DNA from: Fervidifonticultor_A tertius
GTDB taxonomy: Bacteria; Sysuimicrobiota; Sysuimicrobiia; Sysuimicrobiales; Humicultoraceae
Reading direction: 5' to 3'
Assembly: GCA_031459235.1 (NCBI GenBank)
Contig: JAVKIY010000031.1
Span: forward strand, 1-33,782
DNA length: 33,782 bases
The notes under the pieces were generated by a model. The model searched no databases. It saw only the letters and a list, made by a program, of their open reading frames with translations, and was not told the DNA's origin. The stretch's first letter is position 1, and the number at the start of each line of letters is the position of its first letter. Shown piece after piece: positions 23,517 through 31,715 of this stretch. The position numbers were made by a program, and so were the translations under genes.

Positions 23517-25478
23517 GTGGCCGAACGACCGCCCGGCTTGCCCGTCGACGTCGACCGACTCGGGGACACCTCGGAGATCGCCACGCGCGAGCTCCGGGGT
23601 GTTCTGTCTGTGGTGGTGCGCGCGCTCGGCGTCGCGATGGCCGGCTACCACATCCTCCAGCTCGGCGGGTTCTTCGGCGTCGTGACCGACCCGCAGAAGC
23701 TCTACGCGGTCCACCTGACCTTCGTGCTCGTGCTGGCCTTCCTGGTCATCCCCGGGCGCCGGGGCGCGGTGCGGCCGTCGATCGTGGACTGGGTGCTGAT
23801 CGCCTTCAGCCTGATCGTCGTCTGGTACCTCTTCGCCACCTTCAAGGACCTGACCGGCCGCGCGGGCGTCTTCCCGACGCGCGAGGACGTGATCGTCGGC
23901 ACGATGCTCGTCATCGTCACGGTGGAGGCCGTGCGGCGCTCCACCGGGCTCGTGCTGCCGATCGTCTGTGGAATCTTCGTGCTCTACGTCTTTGCCGGCC
24001 CGTACCTGCCCGGGCTGCTCGCCCACAAGGGGTTCTCGTACGATTCGCTGGTCTCGTTCCTGTTCAGCGACAACGGCATCTACGGCGTGCCGCTGGGGGT
24101 CTCGGCGCGGTACGTCTACCTGTTTATCCTGTTCGGCGCCTTCATCGAGGCCTCGGGCATTGGCAAGTTCATCGTCAACCTGGGCCTGGGCCTGGCGGGC
24201 GGCACGCGCGGCGGCCCGGCGAAGGTTTCGATCATCACCAGCGCCTTGTTCGGCACCGCCAGTGGCTCGTCGGTCGCCAACGTCATGGTGGACGGCGTCA
24301 TCAACATCCCGCTGATGAAGGCGACGGGCTTTACGCCCACCGTGGCCGGCGGCGTCGAGGCGATGAACAGCACCGGCGGCCAGATTGTCCCGCCGGTCAT
24401 GGGCGCCGCGGCGTTCCTGATGGCGGACATCATCGGCGTGCCGTACTCCACCGTGGCGATCGGCGCGGTCGGGCCCGCCCTGCTCTACTACGTCGCCGCG
24501 TACTGGATGATCGACCTCTACGCGGCCCAGGCGAGGCTGTTCGGGTTGCCGCGGGCGCAGCTTCCCCGGTTGGGCGACATCCTCCGGCGGCACGGGTACC
24601 TGCTGACGCCCATCGTGCTGCTGCTCTACCTGGTCATGGGCCAGGCGGCCTCGCCGTTCCGGGCCGCGCTCTACGCGCTGGCGGCCACGCTGGTGCTCTC
24701 GTGGCTGCGCACGGACACCCGGTTGACGCTGCCGAAGATCGTCGGTGCGATGCAGGACGGCGCCACGCGCACCATCGAGATCGGCGCGACCTGCGCCGCC
24801 GCGGGCATCATCGTGGGCGTGCTCTCGCTCACCGGGCTGGGCGGCAAGTTCTCCGAGCTGCTGATCAACATCTCCGGCAACAACCTGCTGCTCGCGCTCG
24901 GGGCCACGATGATCGTGGCGATCGTGCTCGGGATGGGGATGCCGACGACCGCGGCGTACGCGATCGGCGCGAGCGTGCTCGCGCCCGCGCTGATCCGGCT
25001 GGGCGTGACCCCGCTGGGCGCGCACATGTTCCTGTTCTACTTCGCGGTGATCTCGGCCGTCACGCCGCCGGTCGCGCTGGCGGCGTTCGCCGCGGCCAGC
25101 ATCGCGAAGGCGCCAATGTGGGCCACCGGCATCCAGGCGACCCGCCTGTCGATTGCCGGCTTCATCGTGCCCTACATGTTCGTCTACGGCCCGCAGATCT
25201 TGCTCGGGCAGACGCCGTGGACGGAGTCGGCGCTCGCGCTGCTCACCGGGAGCATCGGCGTGCTGTGCCTGGCCGCCGCGGTGATCGGCTACCTGCTGCG
25301 GCCAGCGACCTGGCCGGAGCGGGCCTTACTGCTCGGCGCGGCGCTCGCGCTGATCAAGCCGGGCCTGGTGACCGACGTGGTCGGGCTGGGCCTGCTCGCG
25401 GCGGCGGTCGTCGCGCAGCGGCTGCGGCCGCGCACGACGCCGGCGGCGGCGCCGGCCGGTGCCGGGGGCACACCCTAG
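23517..25478 (+). CDS. TRAP transporter permease, fused 4TM/12TM (DctQM-type)
   Basis: Membrane component of the TRAP uptake system, with the small and large permeases fused into one chain of 653 residues. An N-terminal hydrophobic block (about 28-200) corresponds to the 4TM part. The large 12TM part contains LFILFGAFIEASGIGKFIVNL, SALFGTASGSSVANVMVDGVINIPLMK, EAMNSTGGQIVPPVMGAAAFLMA and a second repeat with GMGMPTTAAYAIGASVLAPAL and FYFAVISAVTPPVALAAFAAASIA. The last two extra helices end in an Ala/Pro-rich tail. It starts with GTG after GGGAAGGAGGG and pairs with the TAXI receptor upstream. Confidence 0.94.
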   Translation: MAERPPGLPVDVDRLGDTSEIATRELRGVLSVVVRALGVAMAGYHILQLGGFFGVVTDPQKLYAVHLTFVLVLAFLVIPGRRGAVRPSIVDWVLIAFSLIVVWYLFATFKDLTGRAGVFPTREDVIVGTMLVIVTVEAVRRSTGLVLPIVCGIFVLYVFAGPYLPGLLAHKGFSYDSLVSFLFSDNGIYGVPLGVSARYVYLFILFGAFIEASGIGKFIVNLGLGLAGGTRGGPAKVSIITSALFGTASGSSVANVMVDGVINIPLMKATGFTPTVAGGVEAMNSTGGQIVPPVMGAAAFLMADIIGVPYSTVAIGAVGPALLYYVAAYWMIDLYAAQARLFGLPRAQLPRLGDILRRHGYLLTPIVLLLYLVMGQAASPFRAALYALAATLVLSWLRTDTRLTLPKIVGAMQDGATRTIEIGATCAAAGIIVGVLSLTGLGGKFSELLINISGNNLLLALGATMIVAIVLGMGMPTTAAYAIGASVLAPALIRLGVTPLGAHMFLFYFAVISAVTPPVALAAFAAASIAKAPMWATGIQATRLSIAGFIVPYMFVYGPQILLGQTPWTESALALLTGSIGVLCLAAAVIGYLLRPATWPERALLLGAALALIKPGLVTDVVGLGLLAAAVVAQRLRPRTTPAAAPAGAGGTP

Positions 25479-25550
25479 ACGGTGGCCTGATCTCGCGCCA
25501 CGCGATCCAGTCCTCCCCGCACAGATGACGCCCGCGTTCCGATAGATGCA

Positions 25551-25569
25551 GGCGGGAGGCGATCCCGCC
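25551..25569 (+). promoter_or_regulatory. Hairpin just upstream of comM
   Basis: GGCGGGA (25551-25557) and TCCCGCC (25563-25569) form a perfect 7-bp inverted repeat with loop GGCGA, ending three bases before the comM ATG. The left arm holds the only ribosome binding candidate (GGGAGG), so the fold would mask it. It might limit translation, or be part of a longer coding start at 25546. Confidence 0.35.
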
Positions 25570-25572
25570 GCG

Positions 25573-27090
25573 ATGCTGGCCAGTGTGTTGAGCGCCACGC
25601 TCGACGGTCTCGACGCGCTGGCCGTGTCGGTCGAGGTGGACGTCGGGCCTGGCCTGCCCTCGTTCGCCATCGTCGGGCTGCCCGACGCCGCGGTCTGCGA
25701 GGCGCGCGAGCGGGTGCGCTCGGCGATCCGCAACTCCGGCTTCGACCTACCGCCGCGCCGCGTCGTGGTGAATCTGGCACCCGCCGACCGGCGCAAGGAG
25801 GGCCCGGCGTTCGACCTGCCGATCGCGCTGGCACTGCTGGTGGCCACCGGGCAGATCGCGCCCGACGCGGTGACCGGCTACCTGGCCCTGGGAGAGCTCG
25901 CGCTCGACGGCACGCTCCGCCCGGTGCCCGGCGCGCTCGCGGCCGCCGAGGCCGCGCGCGGCCTCGGGGCGCGCGGCGTGCTGGTGCCCGCGGCGAACGC
26001 GCGCGAGGCGGCCGTCCTCGAGGAGGTGACGGTCTATGGGCTCGGTGCGCTGCGGGGGGCCGTGGAGCACCTGGCGGGCCGCGCTCCGCTTGCGCCGGTG
26101 CCGGCGGCGCGCGACGACCCGCCGCCGGCGGGAGCCCCCTACCCCGACCTCGCGGACGTCAGGGGGCAGCCGGCGGCCCGGCGCGCGCTCGAGGTCGCGG
26201 CCGCGGGCGGGCTCAACCTGCTGCTCGTCGGCCCGCCCGGGGTCGGCAAGACGATGCTCGCGCGACGCCTGCCCGGGTTGCTCCCGCCGCTTGCGCTCGA
26301 GGACGCGCTCGAGGTGACCAAGATCTATAGCGCCGCCGGTCGCCTGCCGCCGCACGCGGGCCTGCGCTGGCACCGTCCGTTCCGTTCGCCGCATCATACC
26401 GCGAGCGCCGCAGCGGTCATCGGCGGCGCCGGCCGGCCGGGCGAGGTGACGCTCGCGCACCGCGGCATCCTGTTCCTGGACGAACTGCCGGAGTTCCGGC
26501 GCGACGTGCTCGAAGCACTCCGCCAGCCCCTGGAAGACGGCGCGGTGGTCGTGGCGCGCTCGCACGGCACCGTGCGGTATCCGGCAGCATGCACGCTGGT
26601 GGCCGCGATGAACCCCTGTCCCTGCGGCTATCGCGGCGATCCGCGCCGGCCGTGCACCTGCACGCCGGCACAGGTGCAGCGCTATCTGGCGCGCCTGTCC
26701 GGACCGCTGCTCGATCGCATCGACCTGCACGTCGAGGTTCCCCGGCCCGCGGCCGGTGGTGCGCTAGGCGGCAAAGAGCCGGAACCCTCCGCGGCGGTGC
26801 GGGCGCGGGTGCTGGCCGCCACGACCCGCGCCGCACAGCGGCGGGCCGCCTGGAACGATCACCCGCCCCCGCGCGGCACCGAAGCCTGGTGGCCCGCGGA
26901 CAGGAGCGCCCTGGCCCTGGTGCGGGCTGCGGCCGACCGGCTCATGCTCGGCGCCCGGGCGACGAACCGGGTCCTGCGGGCGGCCCGCGCGATCGCAGAC
27001 CTGGATGGCGCGCAGGCCGTCACCGCTTCCCATGTCGCCGAGGCCGTCCGGTATCGCGTCCTCGACCGCCCGGCGGCCCTGGACGCTTGA
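25573..27090 (+). CDS. comM: YifB/ComM family AAA+ Mg-chelatase-like protein
   Basis: ComM is a hexameric AAA+ helicase that helps integrate transformed DNA by branch migration. It has 505 residues from ATG 25573, where the protein begins MLASVLSATLDGLDALAV as in the family; ATG 25546 adds nine residues without homology. The N-terminal Lon-like ChlI domain has VGLPDAAVCEARERVRSAI. The AAA+ core has Walker A GPPGVGKTMLARRLPG and Walker B GILFLDELPEF. The motif MNPCPCGYRGDPRRPCTC and arginine-finger region LLDRIDLHVEVPR follow, then the C-terminal helical Mg-chelatase domain. It precedes dprA by 21 bases; both act in natural transformation. Confidence 0.95.
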   Translation: MLASVLSATLDGLDALAVSVEVDVGPGLPSFAIVGLPDAAVCEARERVRSAIRNSGFDLPPRRVVVNLAPADRRKEGPAFDLPIALALLVATGQIAPDAVTGYLALGELALDGTLRPVPGALAAAEAARGLGARGVLVPAANAREAAVLEEVTVYGLGALRGAVEHLAGRAPLAPVPAARDDPPPAGAPYPDLADVRGQPAARRALEVAAAGGLNLLLVGPPGVGKTMLARRLPGLLPPLALEDALEVTKIYSAAGRLPPHAGLRWHRPFRSPHHTASAAAVIGGAGRPGEVTLAHRGILFLDELPEFRRDVLEALRQPLEDGAVVVARSHGTVRYPAACTLVAAMNPCPCGYRGDPRRPCTCTPAQVQRYLARLSGPLLDRIDLHVEVPRPAAGGALGGKEPEPSAAVRARVLAATTRAAQRRAAWNDHPPPRGTEAWWPADRSALALVRAAADRLMLGARATNRVLRAARAIADLDGAQAVTASHVAEAVRYRVLDRPAALDA

Positions 27091-27097
27091 CAGCCTG

Positions 27098-27106
27098 TGC
27101 TAGTTT
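27098..27106 (+). promoter_or_regulatory. Candidate extended -10 for a leaderless dprA transcript
   Basis: TGC-TAGTTT lies five bases before the dprA ATG, so transcription would start at or next to the A of the ATG. The same TGN-extended form occurs before rpsB and rplS in this window. No good -35 is present at the expected distance; a TTGACA (27087-27092) overlaps the comM stop but is too close to pair with it. Confidence 0.3.
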
Positions 27107-27111
27107 AGAGG

Positions 27112-28353
27112 ATGAACTTCGCGGCCCCCCCGCCCCGACGGTCTGAGCGCCCAGGGGACGACGAGGTAGCCGCCAGCGTCGCCCTCGGCCTGCTGCCTGG
27201 CGTGGGGCCCCGGACGGTGCGGCGCTGGATCGATGCCGCGGGCTCGGCGGCGGCGGCGTGGCGCGGGTTACCCGCGCTGGCGGCCGGCCATCGGGATCTG
27301 GCGGCGGTCCTGACCGCGCGGGCGGCGATCGACGGTGCTGCGGTCGTGGCGCGCGCCCGGGCGCAGGGCCTGGCGGTGCTCGTGTGGACGGACCCGTGCT
27401 ACCCGGCGCTGCTGCGCGCGATCGCCGACCCGCCCCCGGCGCTGTTCGTGCGCGGGACGCTCGACGAAGGGCCGGCCGTGGCCGTGGTCGGCGCGCGGGC
27501 GGCCACGGCGTACGGGCTCGCTGCGGCCGAACGGCTCGGGTTCGACCTGGCCGCTGCGGGCGTCACCGTGGTGAGCGGGCTGGCGCGCGGGATCGACGGC
27601 GCGGCACACCGAGGGGCACTGGCAGCCGGGGGCCGCACGGTGGCGGTGCTCGGCAGCGGCCCGGATGTGATCTACCCGCGTGAGCACCGGCGGCTGGCCG
27701 CCGACGTTGCGGCGCGGGGCGCGCTGGTCAGCGAGTTCGCGCCTGCAACGCCGCCGCGGCCTGAGCAGTTCCCACGGCGCAACCGGATCATCAGCGGGCT
27801 CGCGCTCGGCGTCGTGGTGGTGGAGGGCGCGGAGGACAGCGGGGCGCTGGTCACCGTGGACTACGCTCTCGACCAGGGGCGCGAGGTGTTCGCGGTGCCA
27901 GGGAGCATCTTCAGCGTGATGAGCCGCGCGCCGCACGCACTCCTGCGTCAGGGCGCGCGCGTGGTGGAGACCGCGGCGGACGTGCTCGAGGAGCTCGGGG
28001 TGACGGTGGTCCCGGCGCTGTCCCCCGCGCCTGCGGTGCCGGAGGGGCCAGGCGGCGCGCCGGAGGCACCGGCTGGGGCGCCGGCCTCGGGGGAACATGG
28101 ACTGCCCCGCCTGCGTTCCGCCGACGAGGGGCGCCTGCTCGCGGCGCTGGCCGCCGGGCCGCTCGCGTTCGACGACCTGGTGGAGGCGCTGGGCCTGCCG
28201 GCCTCGCGCGTGGGCGCGCTGGCGGGCTGGCTGGAGGTGGCGGGTCTGATTCGGGTGCTGCCGGGGCAGATGCTGATGCGAGCCCAGGGCGGCTCGGGGC
28301 CGTCGCCGGCCGCGCCGCGGCGCGGCCGCGAGCAGACGGTCGGAGAGGACTAG
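27112..28353 (+). CDS. dprA: DNA-processing protein DprA
   Basis: Loads RecA onto incoming single-stranded DNA during transformation. The 413 residues comprise an N-terminal helix-hairpin-helix-like part (LGLLPGVGPRTVRRWIDA), a central Rossmann-like DprA domain and a C-terminal winged-helix domain. The central domain shows VAVVGARAATAYG, TVVSGLARGIDGAAHRGAL, VLGSGPDVIYPREH, FPRRNRIISGLALGVVVVEG and GREVFAVPG. A Pro/Ala/Gly-rich linker (about 302-335) joins it to the C-terminal domain, which includes RLLAALAAGPLAFDDLVEALGLPASRV. It is followed by topA after eight bases. Confidence 0.96.
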   Translation: MNFAAPPPRRSERPGDDEVAASVALGLLPGVGPRTVRRWIDAAGSAAAAWRGLPALAAGHRDLAAVLTARAAIDGAAVVARARAQGLAVLVWTDPCYPALLRAIADPPPALFVRGTLDEGPAVAVVGARAATAYGLAAAERLGFDLAAAGVTVVSGLARGIDGAAHRGALAAGGRTVAVLGSGPDVIYPREHRRLAADVAARGALVSEFAPATPPRPEQFPRRNRIISGLALGVVVVEGAEDSGALVTVDYALDQGREVFAVPGSIFSVMSRAPHALLRQGARVVETAADVLEELGVTVVPALSPAPAVPEGPGGAPEAPAGAPASGEHGLPRLRSADEGRLLAALAAGPLAFDDLVEALGLPASRVGALAGWLEVAGLIRVLPGQMLMRAQGGSGPSPAAPRRGREQTVGED

Positions 28354-28361
28354 ACGAAATC

Positions 28362-30527
28362 GTGGCAACTGCCAAGTCGCTCGTGGTCGTGGAGTCGCCG
28401 ACGAAGGCCCGGACGCTGTCGAAGCTGCTGTCCCGGCCCTACGAGGTCAAGGCATCCATGGGCCACGTCAAGGACCTGCCCAAGAGCCGGCTCGGAGTCG
28501 ACGTGGACGACAACTTCACCCCGCGCTACATCGTCATCAAGGGCAAGGGGCCGGTCATCAAGGAGCTCAAGGATGCCGCCCGGCGCGCATCCGCGGTCTA
28601 TATGGCGACCGACCCGGATCGGGAGGGCGAGGCGATCTCCTGGCACCTCTCCGAGGTCCTGCGGCCGGTGAACCCCCAGATCCGGCGGATCGAGTTCCAC
28701 GAGGTCACCAGGGAGGCGGTCAGTCGGGCGATGCGCCACCCGCGCGAGATCGACCAGAACCTGGTCAACGCGCAGCAGGCGCGCCGGATTCTCGACCGGC
28801 TCGTGGGCTACAAGCTCAGCCCCCTGCTGTGGCGCAAGATCCGCGGCGGGCTGTCCGCGGGCCGCGTGCAGTCGGTAGCGGTGCGCCTCATCGTGGACCG
28901 CGAACGCGAGATCGAGGCGTTCGTCCCGCGCGAGTACTGGTCGATCGAGGGTACCTTCCGCACGCGGGCCGGCGAGAGCTTCAAGGCGCGGCTGTTCGCG
29001 CGCGGCGACCGGAAGTACGGCGTGCCGGGTGACGAGGGCGCGGCGGTCATCGGCGACGAGGCCGAGGCCTCGTCGCTGGTCGCGCGGCTGCGGGGGGCGG
29101 CGTACGCGGTCGCCGAGGTGCGGCGGAAGGACCAGGCCCGGCATCCCTCGCCGCCGTTCACCACGAGCACGCTCCAGCAGGAGGCGAATCGCAAGCTCGG
29201 CTTCTCCGCGTCGCGCACCATGGCGGTCGCCCAACAGCTCTACGAGGGCCTCGATGTGGGCGCGGGCGGCCCGGTGGGCCTCATCACCTACATGCGGACC
29301 GACTCGGTGCGCGTCGCGGCCTCGGCGCAGCACGAGGCCCGGGACTACATCGCGCGCACGTTCGGCGAGACCTACGTGCCCGAACGGCCGCGCCAGTACC
29401 GCTCGCGCCGCGACGCGCAGGACGCGCACGAGGCCATCCGGCCGACGAGCCTGGCCCGCACGCCGGAGCGGCTGAAGCCCCACCTCAAGTCGGACCAGCT
29501 GCGGCTCTACCGGTTGATCTGGGAGCGTTTCCTGGCGAGCCAGATGGCCTCGGCGATCGTGGACACCCTGTCGGTGGACATCACCGGCGGCGAGTTCCTG
29601 TTCCGGGCGACCGGGAGCCGGGTGAAGTTCCCCGGGTTCCTGATCCTCTACCGAGAGGCGCGGGAGGACGCCGACGACGAGCGCGAGGGCTGGCTGCCGC
29701 CGTTGGAAACAGGCGACCCGCTCGTGCTGGCCGCGCTGGACCCGGAGCAGCACTTCACCCAGCCGCCGCCCCGTTACACCGAGGCGTCGCTCGTGCGGGC
29801 GCTCGAGGAGCGTGGCATCGGTCGGCCCAGCACCTACGCGCCGACGATCGAGACGATCAAGAAGCGCGGCTACGTGACCTCGCGCGATCGCCGGCTCGCG
29901 CCCACCGACGTCGGCCGGATGGTGACCGACCTGCTGGTCGAGCACTTCCCGGAGATCGTGGACGTCGACTTCACGGCCCGAGTCGAGGACGACCTGGACC
30001 ACATCGAGGATGGCCGCGCCGACTGGCAGCAGATCGTACGCAACTTCTACGAGCCGTTCGAACGGACGCTCGCGCGCGCCGAGGCGAAGATCCCGGTCGT
30101 CGAGATGCCCGAGGTGGAAATCGGCGAGAGCTGCCCGCAGTGCGGCCGGCCGCTGGTGCGTAAGCACGGCCGCTTCGGCGAGTTCATCGCCTGCTCGGGC
30201 TACCCGGAGTGCCGGTACACGCGGCCCGTGGGCATCGGCGTGGCCTGCCCGCGCTGCGGCGGGGAGATCGTCGCGCGGCGGACGCGGCGCGGCCGCACGT
30301 TCTACGGCTGCAGCACCTATCCGTCGTGCACCTTCACCTCGTGGGACCGGCCGGTGGACCGGTCCTGCCCGCGCTGCGGCAGCTTGATGGTCTACAAGCC
30401 GCTGCGCCGCGGGCCAGAGCTGCGTTGTACCAACACCGACTGCGGCCACCGCGAGCCGGCCGAACCCGCAGCCGCCCCGGGTGACCGCGTGCCCGCGCGC
30501 GCCGGCGCCCCGGGTCCGACGCACTGA
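28362..30527 (+). CDS. topA: DNA topoisomerase I
   Basis: Type IA topoisomerase that relaxes negative supercoils. The 721 residues start with the TOPRIM domain (KSLVVVESPTKARTLSKLL, then YMATDPDREGEAISWHL with the metal-binding Asp-x-Asp-x-Glu). The active-site Tyr310 is in GLITYMRTDSVRVA. Typical helices include QDAHEAIRPT and LEERGIGRPSTYAPTI. Three C-terminal four-cysteine zinc ribbons start near Cys591, Cys629 and Cys669 (CPQCGRP, CPRCGGE, CPRCGSL). The GTG start lies 8 bases after dprA. This dprA-topA-xer order is standard in Gram-positive bacteria. Confidence 0.97.
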   Translation: MATAKSLVVVESPTKARTLSKLLSRPYEVKASMGHVKDLPKSRLGVDVDDNFTPRYIVIKGKGPVIKELKDAARRASAVYMATDPDREGEAISWHLSEVLRPVNPQIRRIEFHEVTREAVSRAMRHPREIDQNLVNAQQARRILDRLVGYKLSPLLWRKIRGGLSAGRVQSVAVRLIVDREREIEAFVPREYWSIEGTFRTRAGESFKARLFARGDRKYGVPGDEGAAVIGDEAEASSLVARLRGAAYAVAEVRRKDQARHPSPPFTTSTLQQEANRKLGFSASRTMAVAQQLYEGLDVGAGGPVGLITYMRTDSVRVAASAQHEARDYIARTFGETYVPERPRQYRSRRDAQDAHEAIRPTSLARTPERLKPHLKSDQLRLYRLIWERFLASQMASAIVDTLSVDITGGEFLFRATGSRVKFPGFLILYREAREDADDEREGWLPPLETGDPLVLAALDPEQHFTQPPPRYTEASLVRALEERGIGRPSTYAPTIETIKKRGYVTSRDRRLAPTDVGRMVTDLLVEHFPEIVDVDFTARVEDDLDHIEDGRADWQQIVRNFYEPFERTLARAEAKIPVVEMPEVEIGESCPQCGRPLVRKHGRFGEFIACSGYPECRYTRPVGIGVACPRCGGEIVARRTRRGRTFYGCSTYPSCTFTSWDRPVDRSCPRCGSLMVYKPLRRGPELRCTNTDCGHREPAEPAAAPGDRVPARAGAPGPTH

Positions 30528-30530
30528 CCC

Positions 30531-31415
30531 GTGGTCGCCGTCGATCGCGACCTGGCGGCGTTCCTGGATGTCCTCGAGGCCGAGGTCGGCGCCTCGCCCC
30601 ACACGCTGACCGCCTACCGCCGCGACGTGGAGGCGTTTCGCCGCTTCCTGGCCGCTCAGGGCGTGCGCGGGTGGGACGCGGTGACCCCGGCCGTGGCGCG
30701 GCGGTACCTGGCCTCGCTCCACGGCCGGTACGCACGCGGCTCGGTCGCGCGGCGGCTGGCGGCGCTAAGGACCTTTTACCGATTCCTGCGCCGGGAGGGC
30801 CGTGTGGCCCACAGCCCGCTGCGGTTGCTCAGCGCGCCGCGGCGCGGCCGCCGACTGCCGGCGGCGCTCCCGCACGACGCGGTCGCGGCGCTGCTCGGCG
30901 CCCCGCCGCTCGACCGGCCGGCGGGGCTCCGTGACCGCGCGATCCTCGAGCTCCTCTACGCCGCCGGGCTGCGGGTCAGCGAGCTGATCGCGCTGCGCCT
31001 GGCGCAGGTGAGCGACGACGAGATCCACGTTCGCGGCAAGGGCGGCCGCGACCGCACGGTGCTCATCGGCGCGCAGGCGCAGGCCGCGCTGCGCCGCTAC
31101 CTGCACGAGGGTCGGCCGCGCCTGGCGCGGGGAGAAGGGGACGCGCTGTTCCTCAACGCCCGGGGCCGGCCGCTGTCGGCGCGCGCGGTGCAGCTCCTGG
31201 TGGACCGGTGGGTCCGCGCGGCCGCAGTCCAGGTGCGCACGACCCCGCACGTGCTGCGCCACACCTTCGCCACGCACCTGCTGGACGGCGGCGCCGACCT
31301 GCGGGCCGTCCAGGAGCTGCTGGGCCACGCCAGCCTGGCCACGACGCAGATCTACACCCACGTCTCGCGCGAGCGCCTCAAGCGCGTCTACGCGCAGGCC
31401 CACCCGCGCGCATAG
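30531..31415 (+). CDS. xerC: Tyrosine recombinase XerC/XerD type
   Basis: Site-specific recombinase, by position and length the chromosome dimer resolvase rather than a mobile-element integrase. The 294 residues contain an N-terminal SAM-like core-binding domain (SPHTLTAYRRDVEAFRRFL, SVARRLAALRTFYRFLRREG). The catalytic residues are all visible: Arg148 in GLRVSELIAL, Lys in the beta-hairpin VRGKGGRDRTV, His240 and Arg243 in HVLRHTFATHLL, His266 in LGHASLATTQIYTHV and the nucleophile Tyr275. The GTG start is three bases after topA. The xerC symbol is a choice of convenience; XerC and XerD cannot be told apart here. Confidence 0.92.
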   Translation: MVAVDRDLAAFLDVLEAEVGASPHTLTAYRRDVEAFRRFLAAQGVRGWDAVTPAVARRYLASLHGRYARGSVARRLAALRTFYRFLRREGRVAHSPLRLLSAPRRGRRLPAALPHDAVAALLGAPPLDRPAGLRDRAILELLYAAGLRVSELIALRLAQVSDDEIHVRGKGGRDRTVLIGAQAQAALRRYLHEGRPRLARGEGDALFLNARGRPLSARAVQLLVDRWVRAAAVQVRTTPHVLRHTFATHLLDGGADLRAVQELLGHASLATTQIYTHVSRERLKRVYAQAHPRA

Positions 31416-31423
31416 CCGCCGCG

Positions 31424-31458
31424 GGCGGGCCGCGCGGTACTTCGGCCGCGCGGCCGCC
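31424..31458 (+). terminator. Strong GC hairpin, likely terminator of the dprA-topA-xer operon
   Basis: GGCGGGCCGCGCGG (31424-31437) pairs with CCGCGCGGCCGCC (31446-31458) across an 8-base loop, giving a 13-bp stem with one bulged G. It starts 8 bases after the xer stop and lies just upstream of the rpsB promoter. The T-rich stretch (TTTCCTT) follows only after a few more bases, so termination strength is uncertain. Confidence 0.55.
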
Positions 31459-31483
31459 GGCCGTTTCCTTCCACCCCGGGCCG

Positions 31484-31492
31484 TGCTATACT
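31484..31492 (+). promoter_or_regulatory. Extended -10 promoter of the rpsB operon
   Basis: TGC-TATACT is a strong extended -10 element, with a poor -35 candidate (TTTCCT, 31464-31469) at 17 bases. Transcription would begin near 31499 and give a leader of about 217 bases before the rpsB start. It is the best promoter match in the window and fits a highly expressed ribosomal operon. Confidence 0.6.
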
Positions 31493-31498
31493 ACCGCA

Positions 31499-31715
31499 GG
31501 ATTTGCCGCCGCGCGGTCGCCACGCACGCCTCCCGCAAAGTCGGCAGCGATTTTGCGGGATTTCTGTGCGCTCGACCCCGGTTAAGATCGCACGCTCCCG
31601 GACCCGCCGAGGGTGTCGCACGGCGACCTCGGGCCCGCACGACGGGGAGGAGGGGAGCGGAGGACACAACCACTCGGGCGGCCGGCGGGCGCCGGCGTCC
31701 ACAGGGAGGCAGCGC
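31499..31715 (+). promoter_or_regulatory. Structured 5' leader of rpsB
   Basis: This leader has three clear hairpins. First, TCCCGCAAA / TTTGCGGGA (31531-31539 and 31552-31560) is a perfect 9-bp stem with a 12-base loop. Second, CCGAG / CTCGG (31607-31611 and 31628-31632) encloses GTCGC / GCGAC (31615-31619 and 31623-31627) with a 3-base bulge. Third, GCCGGC / GCCGGC (31681-31686 and 31691-31696) lies just before the AGGGAGG ribosome binding site (31703-31709). Autogenous control by a ribosomal protein is the natural guess; I do not recognise a described leader family. An open frame runs through part of it but shows no homology before residue 1 of S2. Confidence 0.5.

Noticed and set aside
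23454..25025. 523-codon minus-strand frame, His/Asp/Arg-rich
   Set aside because: It is antisense to the TRAP permease; the odd composition reflects complement of hydrophobic codons.
28350..30722. 790-codon minus-strand frame
   Set aside because: It is antisense to topA, whose motifs (TOPRIM, active-site Tyr, zinc ribbons) are unambiguous.
30531..31415. Tyrosine recombinase as a mobile-element integrase
   Set aside because: Its length, place after topA and lack of flanking att-like repeats or cargo fit the housekeeping Xer protein.
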